This document shows positions 16,094 through 25,158 of a stretch of 38,786 nt of DNA, piece by piece. Position numbers and translations under genes: made by a program. The DNA is taken from the NCBI GenBank assembly GCA_003487005.1, contig DNFG01000039.1:8016-46801 (forward strand), given 5' to 3'. The DNA is from Bryobacterales bacterium. GTDB taxonomy: Bacteria > Acidobacteriota > Terriglobia > Bryobacterales > Bryobacteraceae. Below the pieces are notes generated by a model. That model did no database searches and had not been told where the DNA came from. It saw only the letters and a list, made by a program, of their open reading frames with translations. Positions within the stretch are counted from its first letter, which is position 1. The number at the start of each line of letters is the position of its first letter.

Positions 16094-17305
16094 ATGTTGT
16101 ACACACTGATTCTGACATTGCTTCTGGGGGGGATTCCGGCCGTGGCGGCGGCGCCAAGGGCGGGAGTGGCACGAATCGACATCACGCCGAAGGAGCCGGT
16201 CTGGATGTCGGGCTACGCGGCGCGGAAGCGGCCCTCGACGGGGGTCCAGATGCCGATTCAGGCCAAGGCGCTGGCGCTGGAGGATGGTCGTGGCGGCCGG
16301 GTGGTGCTGGTCTCGGTCGACATCATCGGATTGTCAGCCGCGCTGAGCGACCGGGTGGCGGCCGAGGTGGCTTCAAAGTACAAGCTGGAACGGTCGCAAC
16401 TCGTATTGAACAGCTCCCACACGCACACGGGACCGATGGTGGACGGGAACCTGTCGCCCATGGCTCCGTCAGACGAAGCGGAACTGGCGAAGATCCGGGC
16501 TTACACCAACACCCTCGCGGAGAAACTGGTCACCGTCATCGGGGCATCGCTGGGGGACCTGGCGCCCGCACGCCTGCATTTCGACTATGGCGAAGCGGGC
16601 TTCGCCATCAACCGGCGCAAACGCGAGATCGCACCCGTGGATCACCGCGTCCCGGTGCTGCGCGTCAGCGCCCCGAACGGCCAGATTCGCGCGCTGCTGT
16701 TCGGCTACGCCTGTCACAACACAACACTGACGGCGGAGTTCCTCGAGATTTCCGGCGATTATGCGGGATACGCGCAGGCGCAACTCGAGAAGGAGTTCCC
16801 CGGAGCGACGGCGCTGTTCTTCATGTTGTGCGGCGGCGATCAGAACCCCGAACCACGGAGCCGCCGTGAACTCGCCGAAAAGCATGGCGGCGAACTCGCG
16901 CGCGAAGTGGCGCGGATCGCACGGACTCCGATGGAACCGGTCGAGGGCCGCCTCCGTACGGCGCTGCAACTCACGCGCCTCGTCCTCAGCAACATGAAGC
17001 AGGTGAATTATCCCGTGCAGGCGGTCCGGTTCGAGAAAGGATTCACTCTGATCACGCTGGGGGGCGAAGTGGTGGTGGATTACGCGCTGAAATTCACGGC
17101 GCAGTACCCCAGGGAACGGCTCATGGTGGCTGGCTATTCCAACGATGTGATGTGCTACATCCCGAGCTTGCGGATCCTGCGCGAAGGCGGCTACGAAGGC
17201 GGCGACTCGATGAAGTGGTACAACCTCGATGCCCCGTTCGCCGAGGATGTGGAAGAGCGCGTGACGGCTTCCGTGGCCGCGGTCATGGAGCGGGTCAGAA
17301 AATGA
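16094..17305 (+). CDS. Neutral ceramidase-like exported hydrolase
   Basis: The long frame starts earlier, but the signal peptide begins at ATG 16094 (MLYTLILTLLLGGIPAVAAA), giving 403 residues. A TTG one codon on would sit better behind AGGAG (16087-16091), and ATG 16049 is a third option. The mature protein matches the N-terminal catalytic domain of alkaline/neutral ceramidases: AGVARIDITPKEPVWMSGYA, NSSHTHTGPM with zinc-binding histidines, a second histidine in YACHNTT and EISGDYAGYAQ. At ~400 residues it lacks the C-terminal Ig-like domain of full-length enzymes, and the group is often annotated only by fold. Substrate may be an N-acyl lipid or other amide; unknown. It overlaps the next gene by 4 bases. 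Confidence 0.8.
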   Translation: MLYTLILTLLLGGIPAVAAAPRAGVARIDITPKEPVWMSGYAARKRPSTGVQMPIQAKALALEDGRGGRVVLVSVDIIGLSAALSDRVAAEVASKYKLERSQLVLNSSHTHTGPMVDGNLSPMAPSDEAELAKIRAYTNTLAEKLVTVIGASLGDLAPARLHFDYGEAGFAINRRKREIAPVDHRVPVLRVSAPNGQIRALLFGYACHNTTLTAEFLEISGDYAGYAQAQLEKEFPGATALFFMLCGGDQNPEPRSRRELAEKHGGELAREVARIARTPMEPVEGRLRTALQLTRLVLSNMKQVNYPVQAVRFEKGFTLITLGGEVVVDYALKFTAQYPRERLMVAGYSNDVMCYIPSLRILREGGYEGGDSMKWYNLDAPFAEDVEERVTASVAAVMERVRK

Positions 17306-18651
17306 AGGCGCTGGCGGCGATGCTCCTGTTGGGTTGCGCCGCCTGCGCCGGATCGACGCCGCTGGAGCGGTTGATCGAGGGAGTGGCCGTGGCGCCGCCG
17401 GAGATTGCGGCGGATATTCTGGTGCGGGTGGTCGAGAAGCGGCTGATCCGCGAACCGAAAGCGGCGAAGGGACTGCTGGAACAGGCCTGGCATCTGGCAG
17501 GGCAGGCGCGGCTGCCGATGCCTCGGCGGACTTTGCCCCTGAACGTGAAGCCGGGGAGTCCGGTTGCGGGTGGGATGCCGGGCATTCCGAGTCTGGACAC
17601 GTTGACGCTGCGGGCACGGGCTCTGAAGCAGATGCACGAGCTTGACCGGGCGGAGGCTCTGGAGTGGCTGCGAGGCATGGCAACGCCAGTGCCGGAGGCG
17701 CTGGAGTGCGGGTCGGCGTGGGTGTGGGATCCGGGGCCGTGGTTCGAAATGGTGGGTGCGTTGGGGACCCTGGAAGACCGGTTGCGGGCTGTTCAGGATG
17801 TGACCCGTCCGGAACAGCTGGCGCCGGCGCTCGAACTGGTCCTCGGCTATCAGGGTACGGGGGAGGAGCGGGCCATGCTGGCGGGACGGTGGGCGGGGTC
17901 GCTTGAGGGGGTCCGAGGGGATTCTGTCGCGTTCGAAGCCACGCGGGAGTTGCCCGTGCGAATGGCCGTCGTGGCGGAGAAACTGCGGGCGGAGGGACAA
18001 AGTGCGGCTTTTCTGGCGGATGCGTGGCGGATGTACCTCTTGACGCACTGGCGTGGGGAGGTCTGCCAGCAGTACGCGTCGGAGGCCAACCGCCAGACGT
18101 GGCGGCTGCGAACCGACTCGGTGTACAACAAACGCCTGCGGGAAGCGGCGGCCAGCGATGCCCCGGAGATCAACTTCGAGGAGAAAGCAAAGCCGGCACG
18201 GATCATCCCGTTCGAACCGCGGCGGGATGAAGAGATGCGCACGCGGTTCGAGGAATGGTCGGCGCTGGTGGGAAGCGTGGCGCGGGTGGTGCCGGCGCTG
18301 GGGCAGGAGGCGTCGCCGGGAGAAGTCCGGCAGGCGGTGCTCGACTTGCTGGAGCAGATTGAGGCATGGAACGAACCGGTCGAAGGGGTCAGCGGGGAGC
18401 AGTGGCTGCAACTGCGCGTGATGGCAGTCAACCCGCTGCTGATGCAGGTGGACGGGGAGACCAGACGGGACGTTCTGCGTTGGAGATTGAGGCTGTTGAG
18501 GGATTCGGAATTGCAGCGGACCGCTCCGGAGGCATGGCTGGTGACGTGGAGGCAGGTTCTCCCCGCGGCCCCGGCGGAGTTGGTCCGGGAGGCCGGAAGT
18601 CCGCTGATGGACTTGATGCTGCTGGCGCATGAGATATTGGGTTGGCAATGA
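17302..18651 (+). CDS. Exported protein of unknown function
   Basis: A 449-residue protein beginning at ATG 17302 within the ATGA overlap with the ceramidase-like gene. The N-terminus MKALAAMLLLGCAACAG is a signal with a cysteine that could serve as lipobox (LLGC). The body is almost all helical and Trp/Arg/Glu-rich (EALEWLRGMATPVPEALE, RMYLLTHWRGEVCQQYA), suggesting a helical repeat scaffold. I recognise no family. It ends in a 4-base overlap with the ROK kinase, so all three are probably co-translated. A role beside the hydrolase at the cell envelope is inference. Confidence 0.7.
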   Translation: MKALAAMLLLGCAACAGSTPLERLIEGVAVAPPEIAADILVRVVEKRLIREPKAAKGLLEQAWHLAGQARLPMPRRTLPLNVKPGSPVAGGMPGIPSLDTLTLRARALKQMHELDRAEALEWLRGMATPVPEALECGSAWVWDPGPWFEMVGALGTLEDRLRAVQDVTRPEQLAPALELVLGYQGTGEERAMLAGRWAGSLEGVRGDSVAFEATRELPVRMAVVAEKLRAEGQSAAFLADAWRMYLLTHWRGEVCQQYASEANRQTWRLRTDSVYNKRLREAAASDAPEINFEEKAKPARIIPFEPRRDEEMRTRFEEWSALVGSVARVVPALGQEASPGEVRQAVLDLLEQIEAWNEPVEGVSGEQWLQLRVMAVNPLLMQVDGETRRDVLRWRLRLLRDSELQRTAPEAWLVTWRQVLPAAPAELVREAGSPLMDLMLLAHEILGWQ

Positions 18652-19499
18652 GCGAAGCGATGTTTGGGGCAATCGAAGCAGGTGGAACGAAGTTCGTGCT
18701 GGCGGTGGGCAGGTCACCGGAGGAGTTGGAGGACATCCGCCGGGTGTCCACCTCGCACAATCCGCTGGAGACAGTGGCGGAGGTGGTGGCGTATTTCGAG
18801 CGGCACCCGGAGGTGGCCGCGCTGGGCGTGGCTTCGTTCGGACCGGTGGACCACCGGACGGGGTCGATTGCGAACACGCCGAAGGCGGGGTGGAAGGATT
18901 TCCCCCTTCGCGATGCCTTGCGGCGCGCGCTGCACGTGCCGATTGGATTCGAGACGGACGTGGCGGCGGCGGCGCTGGCGGAAGCCCGGTTGGGCGCGGC
19001 GCGGGGGTTGAAGGACTCGGTCTATATGACGATCGGGACGGGCATCGGTGGCGGAGTGATTGTGAACGGCTGGCCGGTCCAGGGGTTGGTTCATCCGGAG
19101 ATCGGGCACCTGCTGGTACGCCGGGCGCCGGAGGAACTGGAAGGGTACGCGGGAAATTGTCCATATCATGGGGGCTGCCTCGAGGGGATGGCGGCGGGTC
19201 CGGCGATTCAGGCGCGCTGGGGGCGTCCGGCGCACGAGTTGCCCGAGGAACACGCGGCGTGGCGGATCGAGGCGGACTATCTGGCGCAGATGTGCGTGAA
19301 TCTGGCGTTCACGGTGTCGCCGGAGATGATCGTGCTGGGGGGAGGAGTGATGGCGCAGCACCATTTGTATGCAATGGTGCGAGCCCGGGCCGGCGAGTTA
19401 ATGAACGGGTATGTGGCCCTGCCTCGAATCGAGGCCCCGGTGCTTCAATATCCCGGGTTAGCGGGCGCTCTCATGCTGGCGCAGGAGGCGGGACGATGA
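18648..19499 (+). CDS. ROK-family sugar kinase, fructokinase-like
   Basis: A 283-residue cytoplasmic ATP-dependent hexose kinase. The start is ATG 18648, overlapping the previous stop (ATGA). Motifs are GAIEAGGTKF (phosphate 1), ALGVASFGPVD, the TIGTGIGGGVIVNG phosphate-2 region, and the ROK zinc and catalytic segment HPEIGHLLVRR followed by CPYHGGCLEGMAAGPA. The EAGGTKF start and the CxxHGGCLE motif fit the fructokinase/YdhR branch better than glucokinases or NagC repressors, and there is no N-terminal helix-turn-helix. Coupling to a ceramidase-like enzyme suggests use of a sugar released at the envelope, which is unproven. Confidence 0.87.
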   Translation: MSEAMFGAIEAGGTKFVLAVGRSPEELEDIRRVSTSHNPLETVAEVVAYFERHPEVAALGVASFGPVDHRTGSIANTPKAGWKDFPLRDALRRALHVPIGFETDVAAAALAEARLGAARGLKDSVYMTIGTGIGGGVIVNGWPVQGLVHPEIGHLLVRRAPEELEGYAGNCPYHGGCLEGMAAGPAIQARWGRPAHELPEEHAAWRIEADYLAQMCVNLAFTVSPEMIVLGGGVMAQHHLYAMVRARAGELMNGYVALPRIEAPVLQYPGLAGALMLAQEAGR

Positions 19500-19546
19500 A
19501 CCGGATCGAGGCCTTCGTTTTGCCCGCATAATGGGAGAAACGGGCC

Positions 19547-21637
19547 ATGAAGCAGCGCTACAAATTCATCCTGGGGCTGACCCTGCTGTTTGTGCTCACC
19601 GGACTGGTGATCTGGCAGGGTTCGTTCTCGGTGGGGGATTACGGGCCGGCCAGTGCGCAGCAGACCTACGTTTTCTGGGGTCTGTCGACGCTGATCTTCC
19701 TGCTGACGGTCCTGCTGGCGTTCATGCTTTTCCGCGACGCGGTCAAGCTCTACGTGGCCCGGCGTGCCGGCCAGGAGGGTTCGCGAATCCGAACCAAGAT
19801 CGTGATTGGCGCGCTGGCGCTCACGATTCTGCCGATGTTCTTTCTCGTGCTTTGGAGCGTGGAGGTTCTGAACCGCAATCTGGACAAGTGGTTTTCGCGG
19901 CCCGGTGAAAGGGTTTCATTCAGTCTGGTGGATGTCGCCAGGTCCCTGGAAGGCGAGTCGCGGCGGCACGCGGACGCACTGGCCCGGTGGGTGGCAGGTT
20001 CCCGTGAGGTGCGGGATTACATCGAGTCAGGCCATCCGCCGAATGAATTTCTGCTGGCGGTCTGCGCGACAACCGCCATCGAGGATGCCCGCGTGGTGCG
20101 CCCGGACGGGGGGCAAGTGGCAATCTGCGAGGACCCGCCGGCGCCAAAGCCGGCGGCACGGCCGGTGGGGATGGAGATCACTGGGCGGGCGGTGATCCCG
20201 GATGGACTGGGGGAGGTGGTGGTACGGATCCGCATGCCGATGGATCTCGACGAGGTGAAACGGGAGATCGACGCGCAAGTCAGCGACTACAACCAGCTCG
20301 CACTGACGAAGCGGGAAACACGCCGGTTCTATCTGCAGCTCTTGCTGCTGATCACGCTTTTCATCGTGTTCATCGCGACGTGGATCGCGCTGTTTCTCGC
20401 GCGTCAGATTACGTCTCCGCTGACGGCGGTGCTCGAGGGTGCGCGGGCGGTTCGTTCGGGCAACCTGGCGCACCGGGTGCAGGTGGCCGCGACGGATGAA
20501 CTGGCGACATTGGTCCGGGCCTTCAACGAGATGACGCAGGATCTCGAGACGAACCGGGATGAACTGGAGCGCCGGCGGCGCTTCATCGAGGCGGTACTCG
20601 AATCGATTCCCACGGGCGTGATTTCGCTGGGCCATGATGGCACGATTCAACTGACCAACAATGCACTGCGCCAGGTCTTCGCGGCCGAACGGATTGAAAC
20701 GGCGACACGGCTCAGCGACCTGCTGACGCCGGAGCAGCAGGGCGAATTCGCGCGATTGCTGAGCCGGGCGAGGCGCCGGCGCAGCGCGAGCGGGCAGATC
20801 GAGCTGGCGGGTGGCGACGGCGCTGCGAGACAGGTGGCAGTGACGGTTTCGGCGCTTGATGCGAGGGTCACATCAGGGTTCGTGATGGTGCTGGAGGATA
20901 CCAGCGAGTTGCTGCGCGCCCAGAAGGCAGCGGCATGGCACGAAGTGGCGCGGCGGATTGCCCATGAACTGAAGAATCCGCTCACTCCGATCGCCCTGAG
21001 TTCGGAACGGATTTTGCGGCAACTGGACAAGTGTCAGCCCCCGCCGGAGGTACAACGGATCATACACGAGTGCTGCGCGACGATCGGCCGCGAGGTGCAA
21101 TCGGTGAAGTCGCTGGTGGATGAATTCGCGCGGTTCGCCCGCTTCCCGGCAGCGCAGCCGGCGCCGGCGGACTTGAACGAGGTCGTGCGGGAGGGGCTGG
21201 CGGTGTTCGAGGGCAGGCTGGAGGACATCAATGTGCGGCTGGCGCTGGAGGCGCGGCTCCCGCGGGTCGCCCTCGACCGCGACCAATTCAAGCGCGTGAT
21301 CGTGAACCTGGTGGACAACGCGGCGGAAGCGATGCGCGATGCACCGCTGCGCGAACTGCTGGTCGAGACGTCCGTAAGCGGGGAGACGGTGGAACTGGTG
21401 ATCGCCGACACAGGTTGCGGCATCTCGACGGGCGACAAGGCGAAGCTGTTCCTGCCGGACTTCTCCACGAAGAACCGGGGCACGGGAGTGGGGCTGGCGA
21501 TTGTCAGCCACATTCTGGGTGAGCACCACGCGCAGATTCGCGTCGAGGACAACCGTCCGGCGGGCGCGCGGTTTATCATCGAATTGCCGGTGTCCACACC
21601 GGCGGGAACCAACGCCCGCGTGCTGAGCCATACATGA
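19547..21637 (+). CDS. ntrY: NtrY-type membrane sensor histidine kinase
   Basis: A 696-residue kinase that senses nitrogen or redox state and phosphorylates the NtrX partner. Three transmembrane helices lie near residues 7-27, 43-63 and 87-107, then a periplasmic segment, a fourth helix (~265-285), a HAMP domain (ARQITSPLTAVLEGARAVRS), a PAS domain (~350-450) and the kinase core. The phospho-accepting H473 lies in RIAHELKNPLTPIALS, a strong NtrY/NtrB-type H-box. The N-box NLVDNAAEAM and GTGVGLAIVSHIL ATP lid follow. The multi-helix N-terminus with HAMP and PAS is the NtrY layout. The next gene starts inside its stop codon. Confidence 0.88.
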   Translation: MKQRYKFILGLTLLFVLTGLVIWQGSFSVGDYGPASAQQTYVFWGLSTLIFLLTVLLAFMLFRDAVKLYVARRAGQEGSRIRTKIVIGALALTILPMFFLVLWSVEVLNRNLDKWFSRPGERVSFSLVDVARSLEGESRRHADALARWVAGSREVRDYIESGHPPNEFLLAVCATTAIEDARVVRPDGGQVAICEDPPAPKPAARPVGMEITGRAVIPDGLGEVVVRIRMPMDLDEVKREIDAQVSDYNQLALTKRETRRFYLQLLLLITLFIVFIATWIALFLARQITSPLTAVLEGARAVRSGNLAHRVQVAATDELATLVRAFNEMTQDLETNRDELERRRRFIEAVLESIPTGVISLGHDGTIQLTNNALRQVFAAERIETATRLSDLLTPEQQGEFARLLSRARRRRSASGQIELAGGDGAARQVAVTVSALDARVTSGFVMVLEDTSELLRAQKAAAWHEVARRIAHELKNPLTPIALSSERILRQLDKCQPPPEVQRIIHECCATIGREVQSVKSLVDEFARFARFPAAQPAPADLNEVVREGLAVFEGRLEDINVRLALEARLPRVALDRDQFKRVIVNLVDNAAEAMRDAPLRELLVETSVSGETVELVIADTGCGISTGDKAKLFLPDFSTKNRGTGVGLAIVSHILGEHHAQIRVEDNRPAGARFIIELPVSTPAGTNARVLSHT

Positions 21638-22977
21638 AATCACCGCGAATTCTGATTGTCGACGACGAACCGGGAATCCGCAGTTCTCTCGCGGGAGTGC
21701 TGCAGGATGAGGGCTTCACGGTGCACGCCGTGGAATCGGGGGAAGAGGGTCTGTCGGAACTGGAGCGGGTGGACTACGATCTGGTGCTGTTGGACGTTTG
21801 GCTGCCGGGCATCGACGGGCTCGAGGTGCTGGAGCGGATCGAGGCCGGAGTCAGAGCGGCGCGGCCGGCCGTGATCATGATTTCCGGGCATGGCTCGATC
21901 GAGACAGCCGTGCGGGCGACCAAGCGTGGGGCCTTTGATTTTCTGGAGAAGCCGCTGACGATCGCGAAAGTGATGGTGGTGGTCAACAACGCCCTGGCGC
22001 AGCGGAAGTTGCAGCGGGAAGTGCGGGAGCTGAAAGAGACTGGGCGGGAGCGCCTGCAGCTGATCGGCGACAGTGTTCCACTGAAAGCTCTGCGGCAACA
22101 GATCGAGCTGATGGCCGCAACGAACGGGCGGGTGCTGATCTACGGGGAGAGCGGGGTGGGCAAGGAACTGGTCGCGCACGCGATTCATGCGCAAAGCCTG
22201 CGCGCCTCGGGGCCCTTCGTCGAAGTGAATTGCGCGGCGATTCCCGAGGACGCCATCGAGAGCGAGTTGTTCGGAGTGTCGCCAGGCAAGACGGGGAAGT
22301 TCGAGAAGGCGGACGGGGGCACGCTATTTCTGGACGAAGTGGGCGACATGAGCCTGAAGACGCAGGCGAAGGTGCTCCGCGCACTGGACGAGCAGCGGAT
22401 CGAGCCAGTCGGCTCGGTCGAACCGATGCAAGTGGATGTGAGGGTAATCGCGTCGACGAACAAGAATCTGAGTGAAGAGATCAGCCGGGGGAATTTTCGC
22501 GAGGACCTGTTCTACCGGCTGAATGTGATCCCGTTCGCGGTGCCGCCGCTCCGGGAGCGGGCGGGCGATATCCCCGCGCTGGCCGCGCATTTTCTCGACG
22601 AGTTTTCGACGGCGTACGGGCGCAAGGCGAAGGAGTTGACGCCGGAGGCGGTGGTGGTGCTCCAGTCGCACAACTGGCCGGGCAATGTCCGCGAGCTTCG
22701 CAATCTGATGGAGCGGATGGTGATCATGTATCCGCAGGTGCGAATCGACGCGCGCCACATCCCGCTCACCGCCAGCCGGAAATCCAACGAGGACGAGCAC
22801 CCGCAGTACGCGACGCTGCACGAAGTCCGTCAAGCGGCCGAGCGGGACTACATCCTGCGCAAGCTGGACGAGATGGGAGGCAACGTGAGCCGGACCGCCG
22901 AAATTCTGGGGCTGGAGCGCAGCAACCTCTACAAGAAGATGCGAGCGCTCGGGATCGCGCCCCGGGATCCGGCCTGA
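21634..22977 (+). CDS. ntrX: NtrX-type AAA+ response regulator lacking the GAFTGA loop
   Basis: A 447-residue regulator: receiver domain (phospho-acceptor D54, acidic DD at 10-11, K106), AAA+ domain (Walker A GESGVGKE at 171-178, Walker B LFLDEVGDM at ~231-239, arginine-finger region) and a Fis-type helix-turn-helix (NVSRTAEILGLERSNLYKKM). The sigma-54 contact loop is missing: where enhancer-binding proteins have ELFGxxxGAFTGA plus ~8 residues, this one reads ELFGVSPGKTGKFEKADGG (residues 211-229), in frame. NtrX proteins of some alphaproteobacteria also lack GAFTGA, so this fits the NtrX branch. It probably acts without sigma-54 activation, as repressor or sigma-70 activator (inference). Confidence 0.88.
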   Translation: MKSPRILIVDDEPGIRSSLAGVLQDEGFTVHAVESGEEGLSELERVDYDLVLLDVWLPGIDGLEVLERIEAGVRAARPAVIMISGHGSIETAVRATKRGAFDFLEKPLTIAKVMVVVNNALAQRKLQREVRELKETGRERLQLIGDSVPLKALRQQIELMAATNGRVLIYGESGVGKELVAHAIHAQSLRASGPFVEVNCAAIPEDAIESELFGVSPGKTGKFEKADGGTLFLDEVGDMSLKTQAKVLRALDEQRIEPVGSVEPMQVDVRVIASTNKNLSEEISRGNFREDLFYRLNVIPFAVPPLRERAGDIPALAAHFLDEFSTAYGRKAKELTPEAVVVLQSHNWPGNVRELRNLMERMVIMYPQVRIDARHIPLTASRKSNEDEHPQYATLHEVRQAAERDYILRKLDEMGGNVSRTAEILGLERSNLYKKMRALGIAPRDPA

Positions 22978-22996
22978 ACGGGAGCGGAGGGGGAGG

Positions 22997-24652
22997 TCAG
23001 GGGAGTGCGAGCAGATACGCGGTGATCTGGTCGTTTTCGGTTTCGGTGAACTCGTAAGGGGGCATGGTGGAGCCGGGGGAGTATTTCTGCGGGTCCAGGA
23101 AGTGACCCCGCACCCAGGCGGCATCGCGGCGGCGGGCGAGGCCATTCAGCGAAAGTCCCAAAGGCTGGCCGGCGCCGTTGACCTGATGGCACATCTCGCA
23201 GCGGTGGCGCTGGTAGAGAATGGCGCCTTCCCGCGCAAAAACGGGGGTTTCGGTGAGTTTTTCGGCGTTTTCGGGGGTCAAGCGGAGCAGAAACGAGGCC
23301 AGCGCGTTCAATTGGGCCCTGGAGAGAGAGACAGGCGGCATGCTGCTGCCGGGGACAACCTGGGACGGTTCGGTGAAGTGCGCGATGAGCCAGGCGGCAT
23401 CGCGGCGAGTGGTGGCGGCGCCGAGGTTTGGACCGGCGCCGGGCGAACTCTTCGGTTCGGCGCGAACGCCGAGCGCGTGACAGGCTTCGCACTTCTCGCG
23501 GTGGAAGTAGCCGATGCCCGCGACCTCGACGGGAGAGAGTTCGCGCCATTGCTGGGGACCCGTCGAATCGCCGAAGACAGCCCCGGGCGGGGTGGAGGCG
23601 ATGGCGGCGAGGGTCAACCCGGCCCAGCCGATGCCTGCCAGTCCGGCGATCAGCAGGGCGGTGGTTCGCTGGGTGACGCGGCGGACAGCGCCGCGATCGA
23701 GGAAGGGAGCGGCCATGAGCAGGGCGACGGCGAGGCCGGGCAACACCACGCTGGCGAGGACTTCGAGCGGTCCTTCAAAGTACTTGAGGAGCTGAAAGAG
23801 AAAGAGGAAGTACCATTCGGGACGCGGCAGGTACGCGGTGTCCGTGGGATCGGCAAGCCGGCCCAGCGGAGCTTTGACGGCCACCGCGAGGGTGAACAGC
23901 ACAGCAAACACGGCGAAGATGGCGGCGGTATCCTTGAAGACCTGGCCGGGATAGAACTTCTTGCCGGGCTTCAGTTCATCTCCGGGGGCGGGGGCGACGC
24001 CGTGGCGGCGGACCAGGTAGACATGAAGCACGATCAGCAGAACCGTCAGCGGCGGCAGCAGGAGCACGTGGACGGAATAGAAGCGTGCGAAGGTCACGAC
24101 ACCCACGCCCTGTTCGGCGCCCATCAGGCGGAGGATATAGGGACCCAGGCCTGGGGCGGAAGCGGCGATCTGGGTGGTGACGACGGTGCCCCAATAAGCG
24201 CGGTTATCCCAGGGCAGCAAGTATCCGGTCAGGGCGTAGGCGAGCGTCAACAGCAGCAGAACGACGCCGATCATCCAGGTCACTTCCCGGGGCTTCCGGT
24301 AGGCGCCCCAAAGGAAGACCTGGAGCATGTGCAGCACGACGATCACGACCATGAACGAGGCGCCCCAGTGGTGCAGGCCGCGCAGGAGCGCGCCTCCAGT
24401 GACCTCGGCCATGATGTAGCGGATGCTGTGGTAGGCCTCGCCGGGCGCTGGGGCATAGTTGAGCGCGAGGAGGGCCCCGGTGAATGCCTGGGTCAGAAAC
24501 AGAAACAGGGCGACGCTGCCGAGCACCTGATGCCAGCCGCTGGAGGCGGGGATCTCCTCGTCGAGGAACTGGCGGAGAGCAGCGGGCAGGCCGGTGCGGT
24601 CGTCCAGCCAGTGGCCGAGCCGTGCTAACCGTGCCCGCATCTCAGATTGCAC
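22997..24652 (-). CDS. Cytochrome b (b6/subunit IV type) fused to two c-type haem domains
   Basis: A 551-residue quinol-oxidising subunit of a bc-type complex. Residues ~1-220 hold a cytochrome b6-like part with paired haem-b histidines (GLHHWGASFMVVIVVLH and the SVHVLLLPPLTVLLIVLH helix). A subunit IV-like part carries the quinol-site PEWY motif (RPEWYFLFLFQLL). The last ~170 residues carry two c-type haem sites, CEACH at 388-392 and CEMCH at 485-489, each with a later candidate axial methionine (SSMPPVSL, STMPPYEF). These replace a separate cytochrome c1 or f gene, which is absent here. Its ATG overlaps the Rieske gene's end by 11 bases. Confidence 0.9.
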   Translation of the reverse strand: MQSEMRARLARLGHWLDDRTGLPAALRQFLDEEIPASSGWHQVLGSVALFLFLTQAFTGALLALNYAPAPGEAYHSIRYIMAEVTGGALLRGLHHWGASFMVVIVVLHMLQVFLWGAYRKPREVTWMIGVVLLLLTLAYALTGYLLPWDNRAYWGTVVTTQIAASAPGLGPYILRLMGAEQGVGVVTFARFYSVHVLLLPPLTVLLIVLHVYLVRRHGVAPAPGDELKPGKKFYPGQVFKDTAAIFAVFAVLFTLAVAVKAPLGRLADPTDTAYLPRPEWYFLFLFQLLKYFEGPLEVLASVVLPGLAVALLMAAPFLDRGAVRRVTQRTTALLIAGLAGIGWAGLTLAAIASTPPGAVFGDSTGPQQWRELSPVEVAGIGYFHREKCEACHALGVRAEPKSSPGAGPNLGAATTRRDAAWLIAHFTEPSQVVPGSSMPPVSLSRAQLNALASFLLRLTPENAEKLTETPVFAREGAILYQRHRCEMCHQVNGAGQPLGLSLNGLARRRDAAWVRGHFLDPQKYSPGSTMPPYEFTETENDQITAYLLALP

Positions 24653-25151
24653 TCCCCGGAGGCGGGGGCAGTTCGCCGATCAGGATTCTGTCGCCCTCCA
24701 GACGGACCGGGTAGCGGTCGAGCGGGCGCGGTGCGGGACCGGTGAGGACCTGGCCGTCGAGGGAGAAGTTGGAAGAGTGACAGGGGCAGACGAATTCGCC
24801 GATTCCGGAGTTGTAGTGGTAGGCGCAACCGAGATGGGTGCATTGAGGAGAGAACGCGGCGACTTCGTTCTGGTCCAACCGGACCAGCCATGCGGCGGCT
24901 TTCTCGTTGACGATCTTCCAGCCGTCAACGCGGGTCCGCCTGAACATCACCTCTTCGGGAACCCGCAGGCGCAACTGAGTCAGCGTGCCGGCTTCAACCC
25001 AGGCGCCGGTGGAGGGGCGGCGTCCGGGTGCGAAGAGGTAAGCGAGCGCGGGCAACGCAAGCCCGGCAGTCAGACAGGCACCCATGAACTGGATGGCGCG
25101 GACAAGGAACCGGCGCCGTCTGGGGGATTCTAGTGCGGTCATCGGAGTCAA
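24642..25151 (-). CDS. Rieske iron-sulfur protein of the bc complex
   Basis: A 169-residue Rieske subunit. An N-terminal basic patch (RRRRFLVRAI) and a single transmembrane helix (~20-40) fit a Tat-dependent membrane anchor. The [2Fe-2S] site is complete: C104 and H106 in CTHLGC, C122 and H125 in CPCHSS, with C109 and C124 for the disulfide. It passes electrons from quinol to the c-type haems fused to the cytochrome b. It starts only 7 bases after the PII uridylyltransferase stop, so it is probably on the nitrogen-control transcript. Confidence 0.92.
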   Translation of the reverse strand: MTPMTALESPRRRRFLVRAIQFMGACLTAGLALPALAYLFAPGRRPSTGAWVEAGTLTQLRLRVPEEVMFRRTRVDGWKIVNEKAAAWLVRLDQNEVAAFSPQCTHLGCAYHYNSGIGEFVCPCHSSNFSLDGQVLTGPAPRPLDRYPVRLEGDRILIGELPPPPGSAI

Positions 25152-25158
25152 GGGGGCG

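Noticed and set aside
17191..19164. 657-codon minus-strand open frame
   Set aside because: Composition is Arg/Pro-rich throughout and it lies opposite the ceramidase-like, orphan and ROK genes.
23102..24628. 508-codon plus-strand open frame over the cytochrome b gene
   Set aside because: Antisense artefact of high G+C; the minus strand carries haem and quinol-site motifs.
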